The translations under genes were made by a program, and so were the position numbers. Positions 1 through 6,641 of a stretch of DNA of 8,901 nt are shown here, one piece after another. Each line of letters opens with the position of its first letter. Position 1 is the stretch's first letter. The notes beneath the pieces are model-generated. The model did no database searches. It was not told where the DNA came from and saw only the letters and a list, made by a program, of their open reading frames with translations. Where the stretch lies: assembly GCA_019247235.1 (NCBI GenBank), contig JAFAPG010000476.1, positions 1 to 8,901 on the forward strand, read 5' to 3'. The DNA is from Acidobacteriota bacterium. GTDB taxonomy: Bacteria > Acidobacteriota > Terriglobia > Terriglobales > Acidobacteriaceae.

Positions 1-1
1 C

Positions 2-202
2 CATGAGCTGCAGCGCCAGTTATCCCATCAACACCTGGTTTCTGCCGACCATGAGCTGACTGTCACCTGCAGTGTGGGGGTAGCCTGGTTCCATTCCGAC
101 ATTACCAGCACAGAATCCTTGCTCAAACTGGCCGACCAGGCGCTTTATGCCGCCAAGGCGAAGGGGCGCAATCGGGTCGAGGGTGCCCTGAGAGTACTCT
201 AG
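2..202 (+). CDS. GGDEF-domain protein (diguanylate cyclase), C-terminal fragment
   Basis: The frame is open from the left edge to TAG at 200-202 and gives 66 residues, so only the 3' end of the gene is present. The fragment reads CSVGVAWF, then a short loop, then LLKLADQALYAAKAKGRNRV. This is the characteristic last third of a GGDEF domain: the SVGVA strand followed by the A-D-x-A-L-Y-x-A-K-x-x-G-R-N helix. The family makes cyclic di-GMP from two GTP. The GG(D/E)EF signature and any sensor or receiver domain lie outside the window, so catalytic competence and input signal cannot be judged. The protein stops about ten residues after the domain, so GGDEF is its C-terminal domain. The next gene starts 101 bp downstream on the same strand. 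No clear terminator separates them, so read-through is possible. Confidence 0.9.
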   Translation, partial: HELQRQLSHQHLVSADHELTVTCSVGVAWFHSDITSTESLLKLADQALYAAKAKGRNRVEGALRVL

Positions 203-244
203 CTGGAAACCAGGAACATGCGTCCGCTATGCCCCGGGTGAAGT

Positions 245-274
245 TTGACAAACTCCCGTCTCCTCCCGTCAAAT
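245..274 (+). promoter_or_regulatory. Possible sigma70-type promoter ahead of the M16 operon
   Basis: A perfect TTGACA (245-250) is followed after 18 bp by TCAAAT (269-274), which matches 4 of 6 positions of the -10 consensus. Initiation would fall near 281, leaving a leader of about 23 nt that contains the GGAGG at 295-299. The position is sensible, in the gap between the GGDEF gene and the first M16 gene. The -10 is mediocre and promoter consensus is poorly established for this lineage, so this is tentative. Confidence 0.3.
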
Positions 275-303
275 CTTTATTTCCCTGAGTCTTTGGAGGT
301 TGG

Positions 304-1818
304 ATGTCAAGCTCTTGTTGCCGATTCCTCGCCCTTCTCGTGCTGCTCTCGACCACCTGCTCCGCCCAGGATCTTGCGAGCTTTGAAAAACGCGTTACGG
401 TTAAAGTGCTGGCCAACGGTCTGACCGCCATCGTCTGCCGACGTCCCGATACCGCACCCGTATTCTCCTTCAACACCAACGTGGACGTAGGTTCGGTCCA
501 GGATCCCATGGGCAAAACCGGGCTGGCGCATATGTTCGAACACATGGCGTTTAAAGGGACCGACATCATCGGTACGAAGGACTACGCGGCAGAGAAGGCT
601 GCTCTAGACAAAGTGGAACAAACGTACGCCGCCTATCTTCATGAGCGCGACAAGCCCACCGGCCACGACGAACAGAAATTAAAAGAGCTCGAACAGGCAT
701 GGCAAGAGGCGGTCAAAGACGCCGAGCGGTACGTAATTCCCAACCAGTTCAGCGAGATCATCGAGCGCAACGGCGGCGAAGACGTGAATGCTTCCACCAG
801 TTTGGACAATACCGAGTATCACTACTCATTTGCCGTCAATCGCTTGGAGCTTTGGGCGTATCTGGAAGCGGCGCGCTTCACTCGCCCCGTATTTCGCGAG
901 TTTTACAAAGAACGTAATGTGGTGATCGAAGAGCGTCGTATGCGTACGGACAGCTCTCCCACCGGGCGTTTGATTGAACAGTTCCTCGGGGAGGCTTTTT
1001 CTGCCCATCCTTATCATCGGCCGACGATTGGCTACATCTCTGATCTCAATAGCTTCTCGGCTAGCGATGCCCAAAATTTCTTCGACCGCTATTACATTCC
1101 CTCGAATATGGTGGTTGCCGTCGTAGGTGACCTGGATGGCAGCAAGAGCATGGCGGTCATTGAGAAGTACTTCAGCCGCATTCCCTCCCACGAAAAACCC
1201 GATGAGCGCACTACAACTGAGCCGCCGCAGGATTCTGAACGGCGCGTGGTGTTATTTGAGAGATCCCAGCCCATGTACCTGGAGGCTTATCACCGCCCGG
1301 ATTTTCGCGACAAAGACGATGCCGTGTACGATGCGCTTGCCGACCTGCTGTCGGAGGGACGCACGTCCCGTTTATATCGTGCCCTGGTGCGGGACAAAAA
1401 AATTGCCTCCGAAGCCGCCGGTGGCACTAGTTTTCCCGGGGTGAAGTATCCTCACCTGTTCTACTTTTTTGCCTTGCCCATGCCCACTCACACTCCCCAA
1501 GAAATAGGGGAGGCGGTCCATATCGAGATCGAGCGTCTGAAAAAAGAGGACATCAGCGACGATGAGCTGAAAATGGTCAAAACCCGGGCGAAGGCGAATT
1601 TAATTCGCGGTCTCGATAGCAACGACGGACTAGCCAGCGACCTAGCTATCTATCAAACCCTATACGGCGACTGGCGCGAACTATTCCGCAGCGTAGATCG
1701 AATCAATGCCGTGACCAAGGCCGACATTAGACGCGTCGCTAACCAGGTCTTCGTTCCCACAAATCGCACCGTCGGGGTCATTGAAAACGTAGGCGGGGGA
1801 AGCGGAGGTGTCGAATGA
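304..1818 (+). CDS. Secreted M16 zinc metallopeptidase, catalytic subunit
   Basis: This 504-residue protein is an M16 (pitrilysin/insulinase) peptidase. Residues 1-21 look like a signal peptide (hydrophobic LALLVLL core, likely cleavage after CSA), so it should act in the periplasm or outside. The inverted zinc motif H76-x-x-E79-H80 (HMFEH) is intact. E210 in the ERNVVIEERR segment fits the third zinc ligand and E203 the conserved partner Glu seven residues earlier. About 50 charged, helix-forming residues (roughly 95-145) are inserted between the motif and this ligand. The second M16 domain (about 250-495) has R363, but the residue seven further on, where active enzymes have Tyr, is E370. 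The substrate-binding Arg/Tyr pair is therefore missing and must come from a partner, presumably the next gene. The ATG has GGAGG at 295-299, spacing 4 nt. The stop overlaps the next start by 4 bp. Substrate unknown. Confidence 0.93.
   Translation: MSSSCCRFLALLVLLSTTCSAQDLASFEKRVTVKVLANGLTAIVCRRPDTAPVFSFNTNVDVGSVQDPMGKTGLAHMFEHMAFKGTDIIGTKDYAAEKAALDKVEQTYAAYLHERDKPTGHDEQKLKELEQAWQEAVKDAERYVIPNQFSEIIERNGGEDVNASTSLDNTEYHYSFAVNRLELWAYLEAARFTRPVFREFYKERNVVIEERRMRTDSSPTGRLIEQFLGEAFSAHPYHRPTIGYISDLNSFSASDAQNFFDRYYIPSNMVVAVVGDLDGSKSMAVIEKYFSRIPSHEKPDERTTTEPPQDSERRVVLFERSQPMYLEAYHRPDFRDKDDAVYDALADLLSEGRTSRLYRALVRDKKIASEAAGGTSFPGVKYPHLFYFFALPMPTHTPQEIGEAVHIEIERLKKEDISDDELKMVKTRAKANLIRGLDSNDGLASDLAIYQTLYGDWRELFRSVDRINAVTKADIRRVANQVFVPTNRTVGVIENVGGGSGGVE
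1804..1808 (+). promoter_or_regulatory. Ribosome binding site for the second M16 subunit, inside the first gene
   Basis: GGAGG lies 6 nt before ATG 1815 and within the last codons of the upstream gene. Together with the ATGA stop/start overlap at 1815-1818, it argues for coupled translation and supports ATG 1815. A second in-frame ATG at residue 11 lacks such a site. Confidence 0.6.
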
Positions 1819-4001
1819 GTGCGCGGGTTCTTTGCCTTCTGAATATGCGGTTGCCTAGGACGCGAGCGCTTTCAATCATCTGGCTGTGCATTGCACTGGC
1901 GCCAGAGTTGGTGGCGCAGTCCTGGCAGCAGATCCCCATCCCGCCCCTGCCATCTTTCCAGCCTCAGGAACCGAAGCGTATCCAGCTGCCCAACGGTTTG
2001 GTGATTTTCCTTCAGGAAGATCACGAGCTGCCGCTGATTAGTGCTTCCATACGGATTCGGGGCGGCTCGCGCTCAGAACCAGCCTCGAAGGTGGGGCTAG
2101 TTTCAGTGTATGGCGAGGTCTGGCGCACCGGCGGCACGAAAACCGAGACCGGCGACCAACTGGACGACTACCTAGAAATTCGCGCCGCCAAGGTTGAAAC
2201 GGAAGGCAATGCGGATTCAACGGTGATCTCGCTGGATTGTCTTAAAGAAGATTTCAATGACGTTTTTCGCGTTTTCTCAGACCTTCTTCTCGAGCCGGAG
2301 TTTCGCGAAGATAAAGTCGATCTGGCCCGACGTGAGGCCTTCGATGCCATCTCTCGCCGCAACGATCAAATCAGTGACGTGGCGCGACGCGAAGCCAGCA
2401 AGCTCGCCTACGGAGCCGACAATCCCTACGCCCGAGTGCCTGAATATGCCTCGATCGGCGCGGTTACACGGCAGGATCTTTTGAATTGGCATCACACCTA
2501 TGTTCATCCCAACAACATGATTATCGGTGTTCTAGGGGATTTTGATTCTAACCAGATGGAAGCCAGACTGCGCAAACTGTTTGGCGCATTGTCCAAAGGG
2601 CCCATTGTCCCTGAACCTGACATTCAGTTCTCATCTCAGAAGGCCGGCTACTACCAAATCAAGAAAGAAGACGTAAACCAGAGCGCGATCCGCATGGTAG
2701 CTCTGGGCACGACACGTAAAAATCCCGACTATTACGCCATCGAGGTTTTCAATGAGGCGATGGGCGGGGGGTTCTCAGCGCGCTTAATCCAGAGTATTCG
2801 TAGTGCCAAGGGATTGGCGTATTCGGTCGGGGGCGGTATTGGAACTCGTTTTGACCATCCCGGCATTTTGCAGTTTGCCATGGGTACCAAGAGCAATACG
2901 ACGGTGGAATCGATCGAAGCCCTGTATGACGAGATTGACAAACTTAAAACCAGTCCCATAACTGAGGCTGAGATCGCTCGCGCCAAAGACTCGATTTTGA
3001 ATGCCTTCGTCTTCAACTTCGATACTCCGGAGAAGGTTTTGCGTGAGCGTATGGCTTACGAATTTTACGGCTATCCTGCGGATTTTCTCGAACGCTACCG
3101 AGCCGGCGTGGAAAAAGTCACCGCCGCCGAAGTAAACCGGGTGGCGGAGAAGTACGTACACAGGCAAGAATTGGCGGTGCTCGTCGTCGGGAACACGGCC
3201 GAGTTCGACAAGCCGTTATCTACGCTGGGGCCGGTCACCAGTTTGGATATCACCATCCCGCCGCCTCCAGGACAGTCCTCGGCGGCCGCGCAGAATCAGA
3301 GCCCCACCGAGAACCGGGGCTCGAATCCCGAAGGCCAGGCTCTCGCCACGAAAGTAGCCGACGCGCTCGGCGGCCTGGCCAAGCTGGAGAGCGTGAAAGC
3401 GTTGAAGTCAGATTTCCAGTTGACTCAGCATGGTGGCCCCATCGAAGGCACAATCCAGGCGGAAAGCACCGTTGTCTTTCCCGACCACATGAAGCTTGAT
3501 CTCGAGACTCCGCAAGGCAACATGTCGCTTGTTGTAAGTCCAGATTCGGCTTTTATGGCGGCGCAAGGCATGGGCGTGCAGGATCTTCCCTCGTCACGTA
3601 AAAATGAGAGCATTGAGCAGATTCACCGCGACATTATTTATATTGCTCAGCACGTTTCTGATCCCGCATTCTCTTTTTCGGCCGCGGGCAGAGACAACTC
3701 CGGGGGAAGCGAGACGGCTATTCTCGATATTGCCGGGCCAGGCGTAACCATGCGGTGGTTCGTTGATCCCCAGAGCGGCAAGATCGTGCGAGAGACCTAC
3801 CGGGCCATGGGGCAGTCGGGACTAGTAGATACCGAAACCGATCTATCCGATTGGAAGCAAGTCGAAGGACTAAATTTACCATTTCACCGGGAGAACAAAC
3901 AGGCAGGACGGGAGGCGAGCACGGTACAATTCAAAACCATTCAACTGAACCCAACCCTCGATCCCCGGATTTTTAATAAGCCTGAATCGCCCGCGCACTA
4001 G
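1815..4001 (+). CDS. Secreted M16 peptidase-like subunit (no zinc motif) with C-terminal LolA-like domain
   Basis: This 728-residue protein has a basic N-terminus and a hydrophobic segment (about 19-34, cleavage probably after VAQ or nearby), consistent with export. Residues about 52-480 are two M16 domains. In the first, HxxEH is replaced by VYGEVW (98-103), so no zinc site is expected. In the second, R329 and Y336 in the RSAKGLAYSV segment are the conserved Arg/Tyr pair that holds substrate in M16 enzymes. It is therefore the non-catalytic partner of the preceding gene, as in known two-subunit M16B peptidases. After a Pro/Gln/Ser-rich linker (about 481-505), residues 505-728 form an extra beta-rich domain. 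Its alternating strands and ending (EGLNLP, then a last motif LDPRIF) resemble LolA or outer-membrane lipoprotein-sorting-like domains. The domain name is by resemblance only. Start chosen at ATG 1815 because of the RBS and overlap. Confidence 0.9.
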   Translation: MSARVLCLLNMRLPRTRALSIIWLCIALAPELVAQSWQQIPIPPLPSFQPQEPKRIQLPNGLVIFLQEDHELPLISASIRIRGGSRSEPASKVGLVSVYGEVWRTGGTKTETGDQLDDYLEIRAAKVETEGNADSTVISLDCLKEDFNDVFRVFSDLLLEPEFREDKVDLARREAFDAISRRNDQISDVARREASKLAYGADNPYARVPEYASIGAVTRQDLLNWHHTYVHPNNMIIGVLGDFDSNQMEARLRKLFGALSKGPIVPEPDIQFSSQKAGYYQIKKEDVNQSAIRMVALGTTRKNPDYYAIEVFNEAMGGGFSARLIQSIRSAKGLAYSVGGGIGTRFDHPGILQFAMGTKSNTTVESIEALYDEIDKLKTSPITEAEIARAKDSILNAFVFNFDTPEKVLRERMAYEFYGYPADFLERYRAGVEKVTAAEVNRVAEKYVHRQELAVLVVGNTAEFDKPLSTLGPVTSLDITIPPPPGQSSAAAQNQSPTENRGSNPEGQALATKVADALGGLAKLESVKALKSDFQLTQHGGPIEGTIQAESTVVFPDHMKLDLETPQGNMSLVVSPDSAFMAAQGMGVQDLPSSRKNESIEQIHRDIIYIAQHVSDPAFSFSAAGRDNSGGSETAILDIAGPGVTMRWFVDPQSGKIVRETYRAMGQSGLVDTETDLSDWKQVEGLNLPFHRENKQAGREASTVQFKTIQLNPTLDPRIFNKPESPAH

Positions 4002-4063
4002 AATATCTGTCCTCCACCGAACCAACTCTCGCTGCTGGCGGTCGAGTTCCCGCCGCTGGCCAT
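4002..4063. other. Convergent intergenic gap with two small hairpins
   Basis: The M16 operon (+) and the kinase gene (-) converge across 62 bp. Two short inverted repeats are visible: GGCGG (4037-4041) with CCGCC (4050-4054), 8-nt loop, and CTGGC (4056-4060) with GCCAG (4067-4071), 6-nt loop. The second encloses the kinase stop codon. Neither is followed by a T-tract on either strand, so they are weak candidates for a bidirectional terminator. Confidence 0.25.
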
Positions 4064-5050
4064 TCAGCCAGGTAGTCGCAGTCGCGCCCGCAGGCCGCCA
4101 ACGGGTGATTGTTCTAACGAGATCGTACCTTGGTAGAGCTCGGCAAGATCGCGCACAATCGCTAGCCCTAAACCGGAGCCAGGCGCCGCTTCATCCGCGC
4201 GCACTCCGCGCTCGAGCACCAAGTCGCGCATGCTGGGATGTAGACCGGGCCCGTCGTCATCTACGTTGACCACAATGTCGCTATTTTGCCGCAGGGATTG
4301 TATTGTGACCGTGCACGATGCCCATTTACAGGCATTGTCCAGAAGATTGCCGAGCATTTCCTCGACGTCTTGCCGCGGGCAACGCACGAAATGATCGCTT
4401 GGAACATCGACACGGATTGCCAGCGCCCCCGCAGCGTAGATCCTGCGCAGGGTACGCACCAAGCCTTCAACGGCTGTCAACACATGACAGCGCGTGCCGG
4501 GGGTATCGCCAGAACCAGCGGCCCGCGCATGGGCCAAATGGTAGTCGACCTGCCGGCGCATTCGTTCGACCTGCAGGCTAATGATAGCCGCGAGTTCCTG
4601 CTGATCCGCCGCCTGGGCCCGCTCAGCTTCCTGGGCTAGCACCGCCAATGGCGTTTTCAAACCGTGGGCTAGGTCACCGGCTTTCGCCAGTGCGCGGCGC
4701 AGGAGTCGTTCGCGGTGTTCGAGTAGGGAATTGAGATCCTTCACCAGGGGCTGCACTTCGATCGGGTATGTGCCTTCAATTCGGGGACGCGAGCCCTCAC
4801 GCACACCCGTCAACTGCCTGCGCAAACGAGTGAAAGGGGACAAGGCCGCGCGTATTAACAAGATCCCGGCCAGCAAACAGAAAAGGGCGAAAACCAGGCT
4901 TGTTCCCGCGGCCACGGGAAGCAACTCCATCCGCGGCCGGGTCCGGTGGTGCACCGCCATAAAAACCAAATGCCCGACTGGAATCAGCCCGAGCGTCCAG
5001 AAAAATGCGCCCAGGAGAATTCGCCAGCGAAAAGAGCGCAGCCAGTTCAT
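4064..5050 (-). CDS. PhoQ-like sensor histidine kinase with minimal periplasmic loop
   Basis: This 328-residue inner-membrane kinase has two membrane segments (about 11-33 and 46-68) separated by only about 12 periplasmic residues (HHRTRPRMELL). A HAMP-like linker (about 69-120) follows. The phosphoacceptor box DLAHGLKTP holds His129 and closely resembles the PhoQ-type H-box. ATP-binding boxes follow: N-box NLLDN (235-239), G1 DDDGPG (264-269) and G2 GSGLGL (291-296). All residues for autophosphorylation appear present. It lacks the large acidic sensor domain of PhoQ, so it may sense within the membrane or through a partner protein. The start overlaps the stop of the response-regulator gene by 4 bp (ATGA at 5047-5050), so the two are coupled and should be a cognate pair. 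The signal is unknown; the phoQ name is not applied because the sensor region differs. Confidence 0.92.
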   Translation of the reverse strand: MNWLRSFRWRILLGAFFWTLGLIPVGHLVFMAVHHRTRPRMELLPVAAGTSLVFALFCLLAGILLIRAALSPFTRLRRQLTGVREGSRPRIEGTYPIEVQPLVKDLNSLLEHRERLLRRALAKAGDLAHGLKTPLAVLAQEAERAQAADQQELAAIISLQVERMRRQVDYHLAHARAAGSGDTPGTRCHVLTAVEGLVRTLRRIYAAGALAIRVDVPSDHFVRCPRQDVEEMLGNLLDNACKWASCTVTIQSLRQNSDIVVNVDDDGPGLHPSMRDLVLERGVRADEAAPGSGLGLAIVRDLAELYQGTISLEQSPVGGLRARLRLPG

Positions 5051-5706
5051 GAGGCGTTCATCCGATACCCTCGTCCTCGCACCGTTTCGATCGAAGAGAA
5101 GCCCAGCTTGCGCCGCAGGCGAGCGATGAATACCTCAACGGTGTTCGAATCGCGATCAAAACCTTGGGAGTAAATGTGCTCGGTGAGCTCGGTTTGAGAA
5201 ACTAGACGACGGCCGTGGTGCATTAAGTAGGAAAGCACGCGGAATTCGTGACCCGTCAGTTTCACTTCCGCACCTTCTTGGGTCACTTTTCCAGTTCGTG
5301 GATCGAGCACCAGCGAACCACAACGAAGTTCAGGATTGATCTGTCCACTCGAGCGCCGGATGAGAGCGCGCAAGCGCGCCAACAATTCTTCCATGCGAAA
5401 AGGTTTAGCCATGTAGTCATCGGCACCGCTGTCAATACCGAGAACCTTTTCGTGCCAGCTCGCGCGCGCGGTGAGCACCAGCACCGGCATGGATTGGCCT
5501 GCTTCCCGCCAGCGCCGTAATAAGGTAAGACCATCTATCTTGGGGAGCCCTAAATCGAGGACAACCGCGTCGTAGCGTTCATCGTTTCCCAGCAGATCGG
5601 CACGTTCGCCGTCGGCGGCATGGTCGACGGCATAGCCAGCGCGACGAAGCGTGAGCGTGAGTTGCCTCGCTAGTGAGGGCTCGTCCTCGGCTACTAGCAC
5701 TCGCAC
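5047..5706 (-). CDS. OmpR/PhoP-family response regulator
   Basis: This 219-residue regulator has a full receiver domain (1-115) with acidic pocket E7-D8, phosphoacceptor D51 (VVLDLGLP), T79 and K101 (AKPF). It also has a C-terminal winged-helix domain (about 125-217) ending in the recognition-helix and wing pattern NTVEVFIARLRRKLG then VRGRGYR. These are features of OmpR/PhoB-type transcription factors, closest in style to PhoP/QseB. The start codon is GTG at 5706-5704, preceded by GGGAGG at 5716-5711 with 4-nt spacing. It is the first gene of a two-gene operon with the kinase. The four-half-site operator at 5740-5778 begins about 34 bp upstream of the start codon, so autoregulation is likely. 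It should also control the divergent secreted-protein gene. Target specificity is inferred from position only. Confidence 0.93.
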   Translation of the reverse strand: MRVLVAEDEPSLARQLTLTLRRAGYAVDHAADGERADLLGNDERYDAVVLDLGLPKIDGLTLLRRWREAGQSMPVLVLTARASWHEKVLGIDSGADDYMAKPFRMEELLARLRALIRRSSGQINPELRCGSLVLDPRTGKVTQEGAEVKLTGHEFRVLSYLMHHGRRLVSQTELTEHIYSQGFDRDSNTVEVFIARLRRKLGFSSIETVRGRGYRMNAS

Positions 5707-5710
5707 GGTT

Positions 5711-5716
5711 CCTCCC
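5711..5716 (-). promoter_or_regulatory. Ribosome binding site fixing the GTG start of the response regulator
   Basis: On the minus strand GGGAGG is followed by AACC and then GTG. It supports the GTG at 5706. The next in-frame GTG, two codons later, would remove the start of the first receiver strand. Confidence 0.6.
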
Positions 5717-5739
5717 AGCTTAAGAAAACGAGAACTCAG

Positions 5740-5778
5740 CTGAACGCCACCTGAACGCCTGATTCAGGGAAGGTTCAG
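5740..5778. promoter_or_regulatory. Palindromic four-half-site operator for the response regulator
   Basis: Half-sites are CTGAA 5740-5744, CTGAA 5751-5755, TTCAG 5763-5767 and TTCAG 5774-5778. Start-to-start spacings are 11, 12 and 11 bp and the whole array is symmetric about 5759. The left pair extends to a perfect 9-bp direct repeat, CTGAACGCC (5740-5748 and 5751-5759). The right pair extends to TTCAGG. OmpR-family regulators bind as head-to-tail dimers on direct repeats one helical turn (about 11 bp) apart. On this reading there are two back-to-back dimer sites, one pointing to the regulator operon and one to the secreted-protein gene. Regulator identity is inferred from adjacency. Confidence 0.65.
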
Positions 5779-5789
5779 GACCGTCCTCG

Positions 5790-5795
5790 TAGGAT
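5790..5795 (+). promoter_or_regulatory. Candidate -10 box of the secreted-protein gene
   Basis: TAGGAT matches 4 of 6 consensus positions and lies 11 bp after the last TTCAG. No -35 consensus sits 16-18 bp upstream; the expected place is occupied by the right-hand operator pair. That arrangement fits an activator-dependent promoter with initiation near 5802 and an untranslated leader of about 94 nt. Tentative. Confidence 0.3.
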
Positions 5796-5884
5796 GGCAC
5801 ATGACCGAGCTGCTATCGGCCAACAATGTACACCCTGTAAACGATGCGGCTGCCGGTTTAAACACCGCGGCAAGCAAAAAACAC

Positions 5885-5890
5885 GGAGGA
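5885..5890 (+). promoter_or_regulatory. Ribosome binding site that decides the start at 5896
   Basis: GGAGGA is 5 nt ahead of ATG 5896. The reading frame is open back to an ATG at 5794, but that extension adds 34 mostly basic and Cys residues in front of a clear signal peptide and has no comparable site. Translation from 5896 is therefore preferred. Confidence 0.65.
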
Positions 5891-5895
5891 AGAAA

Positions 5896-6537
5896 ATGAG
5901 TGCAAGCATAAGACTCACCGTTCTCAGTTTTGGCTTCATGGTTACCGCCATGGCACAACAGCCCCCTCACGGCCATGATGGCCAGCCCTCAGCTACGATG
6001 ATGACGCATCCCTCGCCAACGCCCACTGCCTCGGCCTCGTATACAGAATTGAAGAACACCGTAAGCCAATTAGAACGCGCTCGCCAGGCGACGGCAAAGT
6101 ATCAGGACGTGCGGGTGGCCGAGGCCGAAGGCTATCGTCCATTGGGGCCTGATATTCCAGGAATGGGACTACATTTCGTCCAAACGCTCGAGGTGAAGCA
6201 ATTCAACGTAGAAAAACCTCCTATTCTGCTCTACAACAAGGATGCGGCTGTCCCGGGAGGATACTCTTTAGTTGCTGTCAGCTACCTTTGGAACGCCGCC
6301 GAAGGGCCTGACGGCCAACCGTTGGACCCGCCATTCCCAAAATCCTTGGCGCGCTGGCACCGGCATGAGAACGTGTGCCTGTTGTCTGGCCTAGCCAACC
6401 CCCACGGACTGAGCGAGAACCAATGCCGCGAACAGGGCGGGCACTTTGTCGCGCAGGCTCCATGGATGGTCCATGCCTGGATTTGGAAAGATAATCCCGC
6501 GGGTGTTTTCACTCCCGAGAACCCGGCTTTGCGCTGA
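5896..6537 (+). CDS. Secreted His/Trp-containing protein of unknown function
   Basis: I do not recognise a named family with certainty. The 213-residue product starts with a signal peptide (1-20, probable cleavage AMA before QQ), so it should be periplasmic or secreted. A low-complexity His/Pro/Thr/Ser stretch follows (about 23-48, including HGHDG). A helix-forming segment comes next (50-79, TELKNTVSQLERARQ). Then a globular part carries GMGLHFV (89-95), WHRHENVC (154-161), C177, WMVHAWIWKDNP (190-201) and a final FTPENP. The clustered His and Trp residues could bind a metal or cofactor. C161 and C177 could form a disulphide after export. It is divergent from the response-regulator operon and shares the operator region, so it is a likely regulon member. 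Any metal-handling or sensing role is inference. The gene downstream, 104 bp away, appears unrelated. Confidence 0.85.
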   Translation: MSASIRLTVLSFGFMVTAMAQQPPHGHDGQPSATMMTHPSPTPTASASYTELKNTVSQLERARQATAKYQDVRVAEAEGYRPLGPDIPGMGLHFVQTLEVKQFNVEKPPILLYNKDAAVPGGYSLVAVSYLWNAAEGPDGQPLDPPFPKSLARWHRHENVCLLSGLANPHGLSENQCREQGGHFVAQAPWMVHAWIWKDNPAGVFTPENPALR

Positions 6538-6608
6538 GGTATGCAACTCGCCGATGCTTGCGCTCGAAGGATGGCTGAATCACACCCGATTCCGTGCGGG
6601 AAAACCGG

Positions 6609-6614
6609 TATAGT
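6609..6614 (+). promoter_or_regulatory. Candidate -10 box for the PLP enzyme gene
   Basis: TATAGT matches 5 of 6 consensus positions and would place initiation near 6621, only about 21 nt before ATG 6642. No -35 match is seen at 16-18 bp upstream, so support is partial. Confidence 0.3.
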
Positions 6615-6641
6615 GGTTCCAGGAATCTTCTCGGGCCCCTT

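Noticed and set aside
1..58. 10-bp direct repeat CCATGAGCTG at 1-10 and 49-58
   Set aside because: It lies inside the GGDEF coding frame, encoding His-Glu-Leu twice in the same frame. Two copies 48 bp apart with no further copies are not enough for a repeat element.
826..1191. Minus-strand open frame inside the first M16 gene
   Set aside because: It is antisense to conserved M16 sequence with no start signals or domain pattern. Similar shadows occur across all the GC-rich genes here.
4037..4071. Rho-independent terminator between the convergent operons
   Set aside because: The stems are only 5 bp and no T-tract follows on either strand, so it is listed only as hairpins in the intergenic entry.
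5853..5876. Near-palindrome around GTTTAAAC in the leader of the secreted-protein gene
   Set aside because: The core is an 8-bp palindrome with poorly matched flanks. It could be an operator or hairpin, but nothing distinguishes it from chance.
5794..5895. N-terminal extension of the secreted protein to ATG 5794
   Set aside because: The extension is Cys/Lys/Arg-rich, precedes an intact signal peptide, lacks a ribosome site, and would start before the predicted transcription start near 5802.
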